DNA from: Cruorifilaria tuberocauda
Taxonomy: Eukaryota > Nematoda > Chromadorea > Rhabditida > Onchocercidae
Direction of reading: 5' to 3'
DNA length: 31,053 nt
NCBI GenBank assembly: GCA_013365365.1
Contig: JABVXU010000621.1
Span: 1 to 31,053, forward strand
The position numbers were made by a program, and so were the translations under genes. Positions 9,900 to 21,500 of this stretch are shown in pieces. Each line of letters begins with the position of its first letter. Within the stretch, counting starts at the first letter, position 1. A model generated the notes under the pieces. That model saw only the letters and a list, made by a program, of their open reading frames with translations, did no database searches and had not been told where the DNA came from.

Positions 9900-12619
9900 T
9901 CATTCCACCTTTTCCAATAGTGGTTCACTTAGCGGTTTTAAAGAGAAACAACAAACCCTGAGGTGTGCACACAACTGCCGAATGATCATGACGCAGTATA
10001 ACAACAAGCTCGCATAAGCATATACCTTAAAGTCATAGATTACGCCAATTATAAAACGACACTGATATGTTCCAAATAAATATACTATCCTATATAAATA
10101 TATTAAAAAACTATACTAGGCTTACTGACAAGATGACGCTTATCCTATAGCGTCATTCGGCTGTCAACTGCGTATCAGTGTAACTGAAAATACCCTCCAA
10201 AGATCAAACTATTCCATCATTTCATTCTTTGACGTCAATGATTAAATAAAATAAAAACTTCACTTTGAAAAAGTACTAAAACCTTGACGAAATCTCTATT
10301 TTTTACTTCTTTAAGTTATTTCATGTACCATATGAAATTGTGAATTCTGATTTTGAAGGAAATTGTGAATTCTGATTTTAATTGTAATTATTAATTCACA
10401 CATGAAAATTGGAAGAGTAGAAAGAATGAAAATAAAGAAAAAACTTGCTGTGGCACAAACAAGAAGATAAAACTCGTTCAATGGCATATCGTAATACTGA
10501 TTAAGCATCATCATCAAAGGTGAGAGATATATCCAATCCCACATTGCTAATTCACTACGACTCATGTGGGCCAGTATTAATCTAAAATCTTCTGATTTTT
10601 TAGTGTACTAAGAAATCGCTTTGTTGCAACTTTATAGTGATTCCTGAAAAATCTGACACACAGGATAACAGCAAAGTAGAAACAAGTATGTTTTTTTTTT
10701 TATAGTTTGGATTTTTAAAGTGCTCTTAATTTCGACAAACCACTGATGGTTCTACTTTGAATTTTCAATTCAAACTTTACATGTGAGGAAACACATGGAA
10801 ATGAAAATCTAATAATAATGCAAACTCACCTCAAAGTAGCTTTCGTTGATACTGCACCAAGACATAAAGCAAACAAGGTGATGTGATCATCATAAACTGC
10901 TGTCACTGATTTACTGTATATCATGCAAAATGGTGTTATCATCATCAGCAACGGTATCAGAGGTGATAAAACAGACGTATCCTAAAAAATATACTGAATG
11001 GTAAAAAAATTTGATAAAATCTACAATTACAAAAAGTTTAAAATTGAATCCTTCATTTGAACTTACAGCAACTGTTGAACCATTCTTTCCTACGCCTCCA
11101 GTTACGACATCTACGAGATAATCACTAATCTGCGACATGCACATTAAGGAAGAGATGAAAATGGCCACATATTTTAAACTGATATGTAGAAACTGCAAGA
11201 AATTAAAATTCTTAGTAAAAGAATTCGCTTTGGTTTTGGGTTTTAAAATCCATTATTGCCATCAAAAATAGGAAAGAAGAACATTACAATGACCTGTTTC
11301 GTCCAAAAACCTGTGCCAAATATAGATGTCATCAGCAAAACGACTAAAATAGTCATTTGCGCCTCAGTAACGTCAAATCTGAAAAAATGAGATATTAATT
11401 CTGGTAATTTTTTGAATCTCAGGGAAGGAAATTCGAATTCTAATTTTGTTCATCTTGAAACACATACTAACTACGTAATAATAAACTACATTTAAAAAAA
11501 TGAAAAAAAAACTTGCTTTGCAAATTTCAAACGTCCTGTACAATACGTACTCCAATGTGCACAATAAAAAAGTACAACAGATGAAACAGTCACAAACAGC
11601 ACTACGTAGCGTTCTTGCCCCAATAACATCGCATAACAAATGTTCAGCGTGACTAGCACTGAATTGTTTACATGAGTGCAAAAAAAATTGTTAAATCGGC
11701 TGGAAGAATGAGAGCTGCATCAAAGTCATTGCATTCAGAACTGCGTGATGATAGTGAATTACGAAGCAGTTAAAATCACGTGACTTCTTATATAGCAAAT
11801 AGCGATTTATAAATATTGCATATAAACAACGAACCTTGTGACATGGCATCACAACCATGATCAAATAGTTCACCTAGAGGAGAACTGGAGTCTGTACGAC
11901 GAGCCTGCTTCCCATCAGTAGCATCCAATGTTTGGTATAAAAACACGCCAAGTGCTGCTTGGAAATACGCCCAAGATGATGCCTACAGTAAATTTATTCA
12001 CAATTTTATCCCTACGACCGTACTCGAACAAATTCCCCAAACAGATGATGGACAACTCATTATAAACATGGAAGTCAAACTTACAGCAATTTTGGCATCA
12101 TACGAGAAACAAGCCAAGATAAGTACAGTTACAAGATTTATAAAAAATCCCGATATAGTGATTACATTTGGAGCAACCCACATAGGATAAAATTGAACCA
12201 CATATTCCCAAAACCTGGAATGCATTTAGCAATAACAGTAATGTTTCTCGGCTATTTGTAATTCATTTACTAACATATATTCGTAACAAAATTCATTAGG
12301 AAATCTGTTACTATCTTCCTCATGTTTTTAGATGCTACTATTAGCACATTAAAAAGAAATCCTCAAACGATGATCTTCGAGATGAAAACATATCAGCTGA
12401 ATTTTTTTTTTAAAAATTATGAAATGAATTTAGAAACAAGAAATGATAGGGAAATCGTTTTAAAAAATACCGTTTCATGCAGTACTCATCAAGCCATGAA
12501 ATATCAACTGCAGAATATTTGTGCTCTCGTAAACGGTCCATTTGAGCAACTCGAAGCTGGCAATCACCTTCCAAATAATCTTCCCACGCATTACGTACTG
12601 ACCACTTTACGTATTCCAT
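9900..12619 (-). CDS. CEPT1: Choline/ethanolamine phosphotransferase (CDP-alcohol phosphotransferase family), complete, nine exons
   Basis: The enzyme transfers phosphocholine or phosphoethanolamine from the CDP-alcohol to diacylglycerol, the last Kennedy pathway step, in ER/Golgi membranes. I reconstruct coding exons, in transcript order, at 12471-12619, 12085-12214, 11835-11982, 11517-11658, 11294-11378, 11067-11192, 10830-10981, 10449-10581 and 9900-10025. They join in frame to 396 aa; human CEPT1 and CHPT1 are about 400-416 aa. The family signature D-G-x2-A-R-x8-G-x3-D-x3-D is complete as D116, G117, A120, R121, G130, D134 and D138. Other family landmarks are LREHKYSA near the N-terminus, [23 protein letters not shown] and HMSRSE, with several hydrophobic segments. 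The start is the ATG at 12619, because the frame is closed by TAG just upstream. Introns 4 and 8 need GC donors. The last exon aligns without gaps to the human C-terminus through the YCV region. C. elegans has two paralogues, and I cannot say which this matches. Confidence 0.93.
10026..10448 (-). other. GC-AG intron 8 of the phosphotransferase gene
   Basis: The minus strand reads GCCACA, then GCAAGTTTTTTC at the donor, and GACTTTAAG at the acceptor. The phase-0 join LLVCAT to VYAYAS gives a 20-residue stretch from E-F-Y to Y-C that lines up gap-free with E-Y-I to Y-C of human CEPT1. If the intron is retained, the frame stays open to a stop at 10311 and gives a different 45-residue tail. The intron holds two inverted repeats: ATGACGCT at 10133-10140 with AGCGTCAT at 10149-10156, and ACACTGATA at 10059-10067 with TATCAGTGT at 10173-10181. 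The AAG acceptor is atypical for a nematode, so the exact 3' edge is less sure than the donor. Confidence 0.7.
11379..11516 (-). other. GC-AG intron 4 of the phosphotransferase gene
   Basis: The minus strand reads AAA, then GCAAGT at the donor, and TTTTTTCAG at the acceptor. Using the GC donor joins LKFA, a lysine codon split over the junction, and FDVTEAQ in frame, as the family requires. The nearest GT (4 bases further in) puts the downstream exon in the wrong phase. GCAAGT is the usual consensus of eukaryotic GC-AG introns. Confidence 0.8.
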
Positions 12620-12635
12620 AGTTCTCTAAATTTCT

Positions 12636-12642
12636 TCTGTAA
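12636..12642 (-). promoter_or_regulatory. Candidate trans-splice or 3' splice acceptor before the phosphotransferase start
   Basis: The minus strand reads ATTACAG and then 17 bases to the ATG at 12619. An acceptor so close to the start, with no upstream exon that can join in frame, fits spliced-leader addition. It could equally be the 3' end of a 5'UTR intron. Confidence 0.4.
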
Positions 12643-14727
12643 TTATCTAACCACAATAACTTTCAGTAAAATCTTCCTCAGCAGTTCGTATCAGAAAAAT
12701 AAATTGTTGCAGTAACAACCGGAAGATGTGTTAATCCTCAGATATATATACATATATATATTCAGTATATTCAGGGGAATATGTTAGATATATGTGAAAT
12801 GTGAAAGAAAAAATAATTAAAATTAAATACTTGATAGTTAAAGTTTCCAGTGAAAATCCTCAGAGAAAATCTTTTTGTGTCATATGTTATGAAGAAACCA
12901 CTGAAGAATAAATAAAGTTTGTACTTGTTCTATTAAAGAAAAGAAAGAAAAAAGAACAGGAAGTCAGGTATTATCAAAATGAGTGAAATTTTGGTTACGA
13001 CTTGTAACCGCTTCGTTGAACGACATGAATGACCTGCAATAAGCCTTGTGAACCGGCAGAGCTGCAAGGAACTTTTACTGGAACAGACACAAACAGCAAC
13101 TAGATATAAAGCAATAAAGAAAAGCTGTGCGTGTGGTCGTCAAACATGAGAGGATAAAATGAAGAACGTATGTGAAATCAAAACAGAAGATCAGGAATGA
13201 GATATGAAATTAGAGGTAAAACAAGGAGGTTTAGACATCTCTGCATGTCTTGTGCTTTTAGTAAAGATGTTGATGGGACAAACTACGTCTTCAAATGATA
13301 ACAAAATGTAGAGTTTTCTAAAATAAACACGAGATCTGGAACGGATTTTGATGTTATCAACAGATTCCGAAGAATTAATTAATATGATGAGACGAAAAGT
13401 TAATTATAATTATGATTTTAACAATCATGTCAGAAGTCACTACTTTGATGATATAGTGGAAAGTGAGAGTAGCACCACATGGGAAAATATAGTGCACTTC
13501 CAGCTATGTTCCTCTAGGAAGGAATGATCAACATCCTAATTTGCTGATTATATAATAAACTTTAATTGCAAATATATATGTTTATTTCATAGTGAATGCC
13601 TTCATAATTTATACGATAAATAAAGAAAATTCAAACTGCAAATGGGAAAAGGTAGCAGACAATGTTTGAGATGCTTATTAAATAGACAAAAAATAATATA
13701 AAGAAAAAAGGAAAAGGAACTCCAAAAATCATTCAGTGGTAAACAGTTTCAAATCAAGATAATGTTTTGTATGGCTACCATTTTAATCTTAGATAAACAC
13801 TCTTGGAAGATAATTTGTCTTTCAGGTTTGCCTTATAGATCGTAAAAAACAATTAAATACATAGCCGTAGCGCTTTCTGGGAATTTAACGGCAATTTCAT
13901 CAGTTATTGTCACTTGGAAACTTAGTTCCTCAAATCAAGCGAAAATTTGATGAGTGCAAATTGATGTTCGATTCTGTGCTAATCATTTGGTCTAGATAGC
14001 TAAGTAATATGCAATAACTGTATCTCTTCGTATAAAGTAACACTACCTGAATGGTATTGAAAAAACAGACTGAAACCTTTAATAAATAAATTAAGAAATA
14101 AATTAAATAATTTAATAAATAAATTAAGAATAATTCTTAAATAAATTAAGTAAATAAATTAAGATAACTAGAACTGAAGAAATGCAAGAAACTACTATAA
14201 TAAGTATTTGTAGCAAACTGAGCTTGTCTCAGTTTCGTTTTTAACTCCAATTTCTGAAAGCATTCATTCTCATGTAATGAAATTTAAAATCATGACTTTA
14301 TTTTTAATTTGAGATGATGCAGTTCAATATTTTTAACAAAATCCGCAAATACCATTCCTTATTATTTAGCAAAAAAATAAATAATAGATAATCGTATCCT
14401 ATATAAATCCTTTTTCATAACCGCCTAATCTGAACATCCTATCGAGATGTGGTATGAATAAAAAGGAACGTTTATAAGATAAACAACATCTTTTAAAAAC
14501 TTTAAGGCAAGGAGACAATGTGTCATAAGTGCATTATGCTGACCCTCAACCAGACGGTAATTTAGTCTTAAAATCTAAACGAATGGAAAAATACAACAGA
14601 AATGTGCCCGTAACTTTGCAAAATCGAATAAAGAATGTTGTTTCAATGTCGCTGTTAACAATATTGGTTACTAAATCAGTAACAGTGTAACATGATTGCA
14701 TCAATGATTCTTTCAGCAATCTTTTGC
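12643..14727. other. Region between the phosphotransferase gene and the unrecognised gene, no supported exon
   Basis: It is slightly less AT-rich than the flanks. On the minus strand it may hold the 3'UTR of the unrecognised gene, including an open stretch at about 14546-14729 behind TTTGCAG that would need a different phase. Another minus frame near 13198-13420 is open but has no start or splice sites I trust. A local (AATAAATTAAG)-type repeat lies at about 14080-14165. Confidence 0.45.
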
Positions 14728-15942
14728 TCACTGCAAACAGTATTATTTCGAAGGTTTATCATGGGAGAATTAAATTTACTCATATATCATCAACCTCACT
14801 ACTTTGTTAATGATGTGATGACAAAAAAATTAAGGAAATAAAATAAAGGAAACAACAGGTAGTAACATGCAAAAAAAAAGATAATGCTGAATTATACACG
14901 AGCAAGATACCTTAAAGCGTGCACGACAGGAGTATCTGTTCACGAAACTTCGGGAATTTCCTACACCATAGCGACGTACAAACTCACGTGATAAATATCG
15001 TGATGTTGGTCGCACCCAACCATAGCTCCGTTCTTCACCATTCATCGCACCCTTAAAAGTTGAACTACCCTTAACTTTATATAATGCAGCTACGTTCATC
15101 AAACATACAAATTAAACACTGACTGATGATCTTATGTACTACTCTAAAAACAAACGAAATTGAGAAATTAAAGGACTTTCAACAAATTTTCAAAAAATAC
15201 ATATGAGGAATTAAATGGTAGTAATCAAAATAGCATTAAGTGAGCTTCGATAAAAAGGGAAAAACAGGTCAAAAAATGTTGGATAATCAATTATACGGTG
15301 TAATAAAATTATTAATTACTGCGTTTTCAATTTTTCCATTGTATTTTCTGATGCGTACATAAGCTCTTAATTTGCACTACAAATTGCATGCATAAAATAT
15401 CAACACTAATCACTTCGACATGGAAAAGATAAAAGTGTAACAACAAAACAAAAAAATCACTTCTGCAAAAATCATTTGTGCAAATATAAACACACACAAA
15501 ATGAACATTTAAACAAAGAAAATTGAATGATATGAGGATAATAAGCAATTTACTATATATTATAGAAATTGCTCACACACATACTAAACAGTCGATCACA
15601 CAGTATACTTCAAGTTACAATTGATTCTCAGAAGCATATGGGAACACCCTATGTTCCAGTCTCATGTGTGTAGATCAGAAAAAATTTGCAGGTAAAAAAT
15701 ATGTGATTTAAGAAGCATTCAGAATAATCTTTCAATCGATTTCAATTCCAAGTGTAGTGAAATTTAGCAAGTTTCGATATTCTCCAAATATTTACGAACA
15801 TCATGATATAGTATATAAAGAATAGTGATCTTTAGTTATTACAATAAAGATTTACAATAAGTAATTCGGTGAAACAAGACAAGCCTACCTGTGCATGACC
15901 AGCGGAGGTCCAGAGGGAACGTGACCTTCCGCCGACATCCAT
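14728..15942 (-). CDS. Unrecognised candidate gene, two coding exons plus a stop formed at the next splice junction
   Basis: Exon A (15889-15942) encodes MDVGGRSRSLWTSAGHAQ. It follows the strong acceptor GATTTTGCAG with 10 bases between acceptor and ATG, and ends CAG before GTAGGC. Exon B (14911-15051) encodes 47 residues containing GEERSYGWVRPTSRYL and ends AAG before GTATCT. Both are clearly richer in GC than their surroundings and are in phase 0. The next good acceptor, TTTGCAG, puts TGA directly after the junction, so the predicted protein is only 65 aa: basic, arginine-rich, with no membrane segment. The start of exon B is uncertain. I used TTTTAAG; the frame is open further upstream to an ATG at 15099, which could be an alternative start. 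I do not recognise the protein. The exons could instead be 5' leader exons of the downstream phosphotransferase gene, but I found no in-frame join to its first exon. Confidence 0.35.
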
Positions 15943-15951
15943 TTTCGCCAA

Positions 15952-15962
15952 TCTGCAAAATC
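15952..15962 (-). promoter_or_regulatory. Candidate spliced-leader acceptor of the unrecognised gene
   Basis: The minus strand reads GATTTTGCAG followed by ATTGGCGAAA and the ATG. This is a textbook nematode 3' splice site very close to a start codon, which suggests trans-splicing. A conventional 5'UTR intron is the alternative. Confidence 0.45.
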
Positions 15963-18405
15963 ATAACAATTAGTTTTTCTTTTCTTAATTATAGCTAACA
16001 ATATGCACGCAAAATAGTCTTAGATTATCTGGAAATTATCTTTCAGAGGTAGCGTGAGTTGACATTTTTCTCTAAAATATATTATTTCTAACTCGAAGCA
16101 TATTCTAGAGGGTTTAACAATGATTGAAAACTGTTACCAAAAATATTAAAGATAATCAACTCAAAGATTAACTTTACTGACACTGAGAGTGGAAGTGGAA
16201 GTGGAAGTGGAAGAAGGGGAAGAAGGATGAGTCTTCCATTACTCGTTATGTCTCTGAAATATATGGGATTTCGTTATTGGAAAATCAAATCACTCTTCGA
16301 ACAATGTGCTGTTATCAACATTTCGTTTCGTTTCGAAACCGGAAATCGGAAACGGTAATATGAATCGGATTCAAATAACATCCTCCAACCGCCCATTTCT
16401 TAAGCAAACTTCGAAATCACTCATTTACAGCTTATAAAATCCCAAAAATGAATACAGATAAGTATTCAGCAATCTCAAAATTATAAATCTAATGATAAAT
16501 AAATTTTCAAAGAAAATTCATAATTTTCTCCATTTTATATTTTTCTCACTTTAAAATGATTATCACTGTAACTGGTGAGTTGATTAATTCGCCCATTATC
16601 ACTTACTTTCTTTATATATATATATCTCTAACTCTCCTTTTTGAACAACATATTTCTCGGCTATTATTGAATGCATAGAAATTGACACATCGCAGCTATT
16701 CTCCCACATACCGAGAAATCAGGTGACCACGAAACAATCATCGCCAAACAAAAAAAAAGAATCTCAACTTCAATGGAAATGAGCCATTTTTTATACGGCT
16801 CAAATGATCAGTTATTTTATGTCGCAACGAAATTCATTCGTCCCGAACTTCAAGAGGCTAAAATATTAGTACTATCCGAATCTATATGGTATATGTATAC
16901 ATTGGTACAGTGAATTGTGGAAGCTTCAATTGAAGGTTTCAAATATCGATATTATTAGATATAAGGGAGATTTGAAGAATCAGTTAGGTTAAAAAGTATT
17001 CTTTATCGATTGATATATATATATATGTATAATGCTATGAATGTTAGAGGTTGATATTGTCAAATCTAATCCAAGTTGAATTAATTGATAAGACTTATTA
17101 TTAAATATTTTTCAAAATGAAACTAATAATGTAATATTTTGTCGAAAATTGACAAGTTAAATAAAATTAACAATGAGTGTTTTAATTTGAATTTACAAAA
17201 TATGAAAAGTCAAGTAATAGTATCTGAATAAAAGTGGAAAAAAAATATATCGTAAAATTCTTCTAAAAATTATTTTATCCTATAATCAATTTATAAAATG
17301 TTGAAAATTCGAAGCATTTTTTCCTTATCACATATTAAACATATATTGATAAAAACTAACTGAATTGTATACGGAATGAGTTTGTTATCAATTGATAAGA
17401 AATGATGGAAAACAAAATGATTAACGCTACGATGTGTTTCTATCATAGAAAATAACTGAACTGACTAATCCGGTTAAAAAAAAAAAACCAGTTTTATCAT
17501 TATTATCTTTTCGCTCGCTCTCCCTCCCTCTCTCTCTCTTTCTCATAGCTGATAATGATCAATATAGCATTTTCTTTTTTTTATTGTTAAATAGAGTACA
17601 AATTTTTTTTTTTAATTTTAAAAGTTTTCTGGCAAATTTTCCAAAAAGGAAAAAAAAATAAAAGTGAAAAAGAAATTAGTTCGTTTAATGAACTGTTTAA
17701 TTCTAAATTATATTATTACCTCATTTATTTTTAATCCAAGAAAAAAAAACAGATATTCAAGTAATGGGAAAAAAAAAAAGAATGTTGCGCATAAATAACG
17801 ACAACGCCAATAATCATCATAAATTTTTATCGTAATTATTATAACGATAAAAAAAAAACACGTGATATGAGAAAACATTTAAAATTAATATTCTCAAAAA
17901 TTCAACAATCCATTTATTATTCATTTTTTATATTGAAATTTCAAATGATATATTATTCATTTTCAAGTTTTAGAAGAAAAAATAAAAAGAAAAGAAAAAA
18001 TTAATTATCATTTTTATCATATTATCAAGAATACCAAGAAAATTATCATTTTTTTCCTTTATCTTATCATAGTCATGTTTTTTTCTTTTATCATTTAGTA
18101 GAAAAAAAAAAGATTTCAATTTTCAAATGATAAAAAGCCTTCATTAAGGATGACATTTTACTCAAGCATTAATACATCAATGTCATCTTTTCAACATTTC
18201 AATAGAAAAAAAAGAAAGGTGTACGACAGGTAAAGTTAATATGTACACATCAACAGTATTTTTGTTTTTTTTTTTTTGCAAATGAAAATGAGGGTATTTT
18301 TTGTTCTCTCTACAAAAAGCTTTGAAAGAAAAAAAGAAAAAGAGATGAAGCATATGCTTAAAACAAAAAAGAAAAAAGCATGTTGTTTGATAAAAGTTGA
18401 AAAGT
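15953..18405. other. Intergenic region between the unrecognised gene and the MAP kinase gene
   Basis: The first 900 bases are relatively GC-rich and could include the promoter of the unrecognised gene. (AGTGGA)4 lies at about 16188-16213, a TTTCG repeat near 16322-16336, and a (CT)n-rich tract at 17511-17544. A hairpin with 10-bp perfect arms (TTTTTATCGT at 17824-17833, ACGATAAAAA at 17844-17853) also lies here. No supported coding region. Confidence 0.5.
17511..17544. repeat. CT-rich microsatellite
   Basis: TCGCTCGCTC runs into CCCTCCCTC and (TC)n. Confidence 0.85.
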
Positions 18406-18411
18406 TTTATT
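18406..18411 (-). terminator. Possible polyadenylation signal of the MAP kinase gene
   Basis: This is an AATAAA I noticed on the minus strand downstream of the stop, about 164 bases past it. The region is so A/T-rich that it may be chance. Confidence 0.3.
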
Positions 18412-18574
18412 TTGTTGTTTTTTTTTTTGTTTTTGTTTTTTTTAAATTTTCTCGTTTAATTGTGCAAAAATATTTGAAAGAATTAAAAAGAAGAGGAACG
18501 AAAAGTTCGTTAAATTGTTTTGTTGAAGAGGAAAAAAAGATTTTTTTTTTTATCTTCCTTATCAACCATCATTT

Positions 18575-21500
18575 TTATGGACGATTTTTTTGTTGATAAT
18601 CGGTGGCATTTTCATCAACATTGAATGTCATTTGCCGGAGATCTTCACTAGCTGATGTACTTCCCTCAGATATCTGTAAAATTTTACTTCATTTCTTTCA
18701 CTTTTCATTTTTAAAATTCAATGATTTAATGATGATTAATTTTTAAAAGATAATGAAAAATGAAAGTAGTTAAAATTTTAAAGTTACACTGTTTCTTCAT
18801 CAATGAAAGGCATAGAGTGATTTTAATTTTTTGATGAAAAATTTGAGTGGATGAAAAAAAAAAATAAATTCATTTGTAATGAAATAAATTGACTTGTCAG
18901 ATATTAAGTTCTAAAATATTTATCTTATCATATTGGGAATGAAAAAAGATGCAAAAATTTACTCCGGAGGATGAATCGCCCGGTGTTAATGCTACATCTG
19001 CAGCATGAGTGGTAAAATCAGCTTCATCGGCACCACGAACATCATTAATCAAAGCTTGGACAAGACCTTCATGTGATAAAGTTTCAATTGCTGCCATATC
19101 CATCTTCACCTGAAATTGATAAAGATAAAGATTAAGATTTGGAAAATTTTGGAATGGAATGTATCAAATTCGATCAGCATATTTTTCAATTTCAATACAA
19201 TCATTTAAAACTAAAAAAAAAGTTAGCAAAATTTTACCTTGAAAGGGCAAGCTTGTTCATTGATAATATTGGGATAACATTCTCTGAAATATGAATGTTG
19301 AATGGCTTCATTAACATCAATTCGTTCTTCCGGATCCATTCGAACCATTTTAGCAATTAAATCCAAGGTTTGCAATGAATCGGCTTTATTACGAATTATT
19401 TCGTTCCAAGGTCGTATCGGATGATAACCAGATGATTCAATTAAACGTCGTGTTCGATCGCATTGAATTTGACTTAGAATCTGAAATACAGAAAAAAATT
19501 CTATCAAAATTTGTTTCAAATAATTTCACCACTGAAACAATTTAATAATAATTTTAAATTTTGCACTAAACAAAAATTATACAATTGCTAATATTTCCTT
19601 CATCAACTTAATCGTAAGTTTAATTGTAAGCTAATCAGAATGATAGGAAAATCAAATCATATCTGATAATAGCTAATTATAGCAAAAAATTATCCTATAT
19701 TAATCCAAAAAAAAAAAATTAGCTATTTCAGGATTAGTTCACTGAATTAATATCAATCAGATAATATGAATTGTTGTTTTGGCAATATTATTTATCTTTT
19801 TTTGACCATGAAAAAGTGCAAAATTTTTGGATTAATTTTTTGCAAGGAATAGATTAATTTCCTGTTTCAAACGATCTTTGTCATTATCAACCATCAAAAT
19901 AAGAATTTTTTTTTTCCTGACTTTTTTAAAATTAAAATAAAACTTATCTCTTGTAAGAATTTTCTTGGCATTTTTAACAAATTCCTTCTTTTTCATAATT
20001 AATATATTATTTAAATTATATGTGATAAAAATTTATTTGAAATGAAGAAAAGAAACCTTGCTGGATGGTGCACCAAGCATGCTAATGATAATTTTTATTT
20101 GTCCACTTACGGTTCGACCGGGAAATAATTCTCGACGAATAATCATTTCAGCAAAAATGCAACCAACTGCCCATAAATCGACCGCTGTTGAATGCTCTGG
20201 CATCACAAAAAGAAGCTCGGGAGCTCTGGAAAAATTCTTATCACCTAATAGATTACTTTATCTTACTTTTTTTTTCTTTGAGTTATTTGAGTTATTTTCA
20301 AGCTTTCAATTGACTTATCAAAATAGGGTTGTTGTATTATTTGTATTTCTATAAAAGATGGAAAATTCAAAATCATTTTAAATTTTATTCAAATTCAAAA
20401 TCATAAAAAAATCAAAATTTAAATCCAAAAAAAAAAAAGAAAAATTCCTTAAGCTTTATAATTTCACATCAATTCTATCATAATTTATAGTTTAAAATAA
20501 AATCAATAATTATTGCTTAATTAAATTAAATATTAATTACTGTTAATTACCTGTACGGCAGTGTGGTTATATGCTGTGTCATATAGAATGAATGTTCTTC
20601 CACTTCTTCAACTTGATTTTTCATTGCTAATTTAGCCATACCAAAATCAGCAATACGTAAATGACAATTGCTATTCACAAGTAAATTTGATGGTTTTAAA
20701 TCTCGATGAGCGATTCCGGCAGCATGTATGTACTAAAATTAAACTTTTAATTAATAAATTATATAAATTTTAGTTTTATATTTTAATTTTTTTAATTTCA
20801 TAATTTTATATAAATTTTAATTAATAAATTTTGAAATTGAAAAAAAAAAAAGAAAACAGTATTTAATCAATGTGTAATACTTACCCTAAGTCCTCGTAAT
20901 ATTTGATATAGAAAATGTGAAATTAAATCATCTTCCATTGGTCCACCACAATGAATAAGATGATGAAGATTACCTTCCATAAGATCCATTACGAGATAAA
21001 CATTTATTCCTTAGAAAAAAATAAAGGTATATTAAAGTTAAAAATTAAAAGTATATTTAAAAAAAAAAAAAGAAAAAAGGTAAAAAAGATATATAAAAAG
21101 GAAAAGAATTATTTTATGATAAAATTATTTAATTCTATAAAAATTTATTTAATACAAGATAATTCTCCATTAATATAATATTTTTAAAATTTGAAAATTT
21201 ACCTAAATTCCCAGGTGTTCGAAAAATATCCCTGAGGCTAACAATATTTTCATGAGCAATATAACGTAGCACTCGAATTTCACGCAATGTACGTCTAGCT
21301 GAAGTTGGTGTTGCTGATGCATCACCAATTTTTTTGATAGCAACCTAAAGAAGTTATTATCAAAAAAAAAAAAAAAAAATGAAAGGAAACATTCGAATGC
21401 AATAAATCAAAATTCTTGTTTTAATTTTAAAAAAAGAAAAAAATGAAATTTTAAAAACTAACTTTTTTTCCTGAATTTGTTTCAATTGCTTCACATACGA

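Noticed and set aside
12322..12621. 99-codon plus-strand frame
   Set aside because: Antisense of phosphotransferase exon 1 and intron 1; the minus strand carries the conserved family residues.
13198..13420. Minus-strand open stretch of about 70 codons between the two genes
   Set aside because: No start codon at a useful place, no convincing acceptor or donor, no recognisable motif.
12471..15942. Idea that the unrecognised exons are the N-terminus of the phosphotransferase
   Set aside because: From the phase-0 donor of exon B, the acceptor before the phosphotransferase start leads to a stop, and the phosphotransferase frame itself is closed by TAG 6 bases before its ATG. A non-coding leader role remains possible.
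16229..16363. Short plus-strand frame downstream of the (AGTGGA)n repeat
   Set aside because: Under 50 codons from its ATG, no splice sites or family resemblance; the openness comes largely from the simple repeat and the GC-richer context.
17824..17853. Hairpin followed by poly-A, terminator-like
   Set aside because: This is a eukaryotic intergenic region far from either gene's end; inverted repeats of this size are expected by chance in such A/T-rich DNA.
20058..20354. 98-codon plus-strand frame
   Set aside because: It is the antisense of MAP kinase exon 5 plus adjoining intron.
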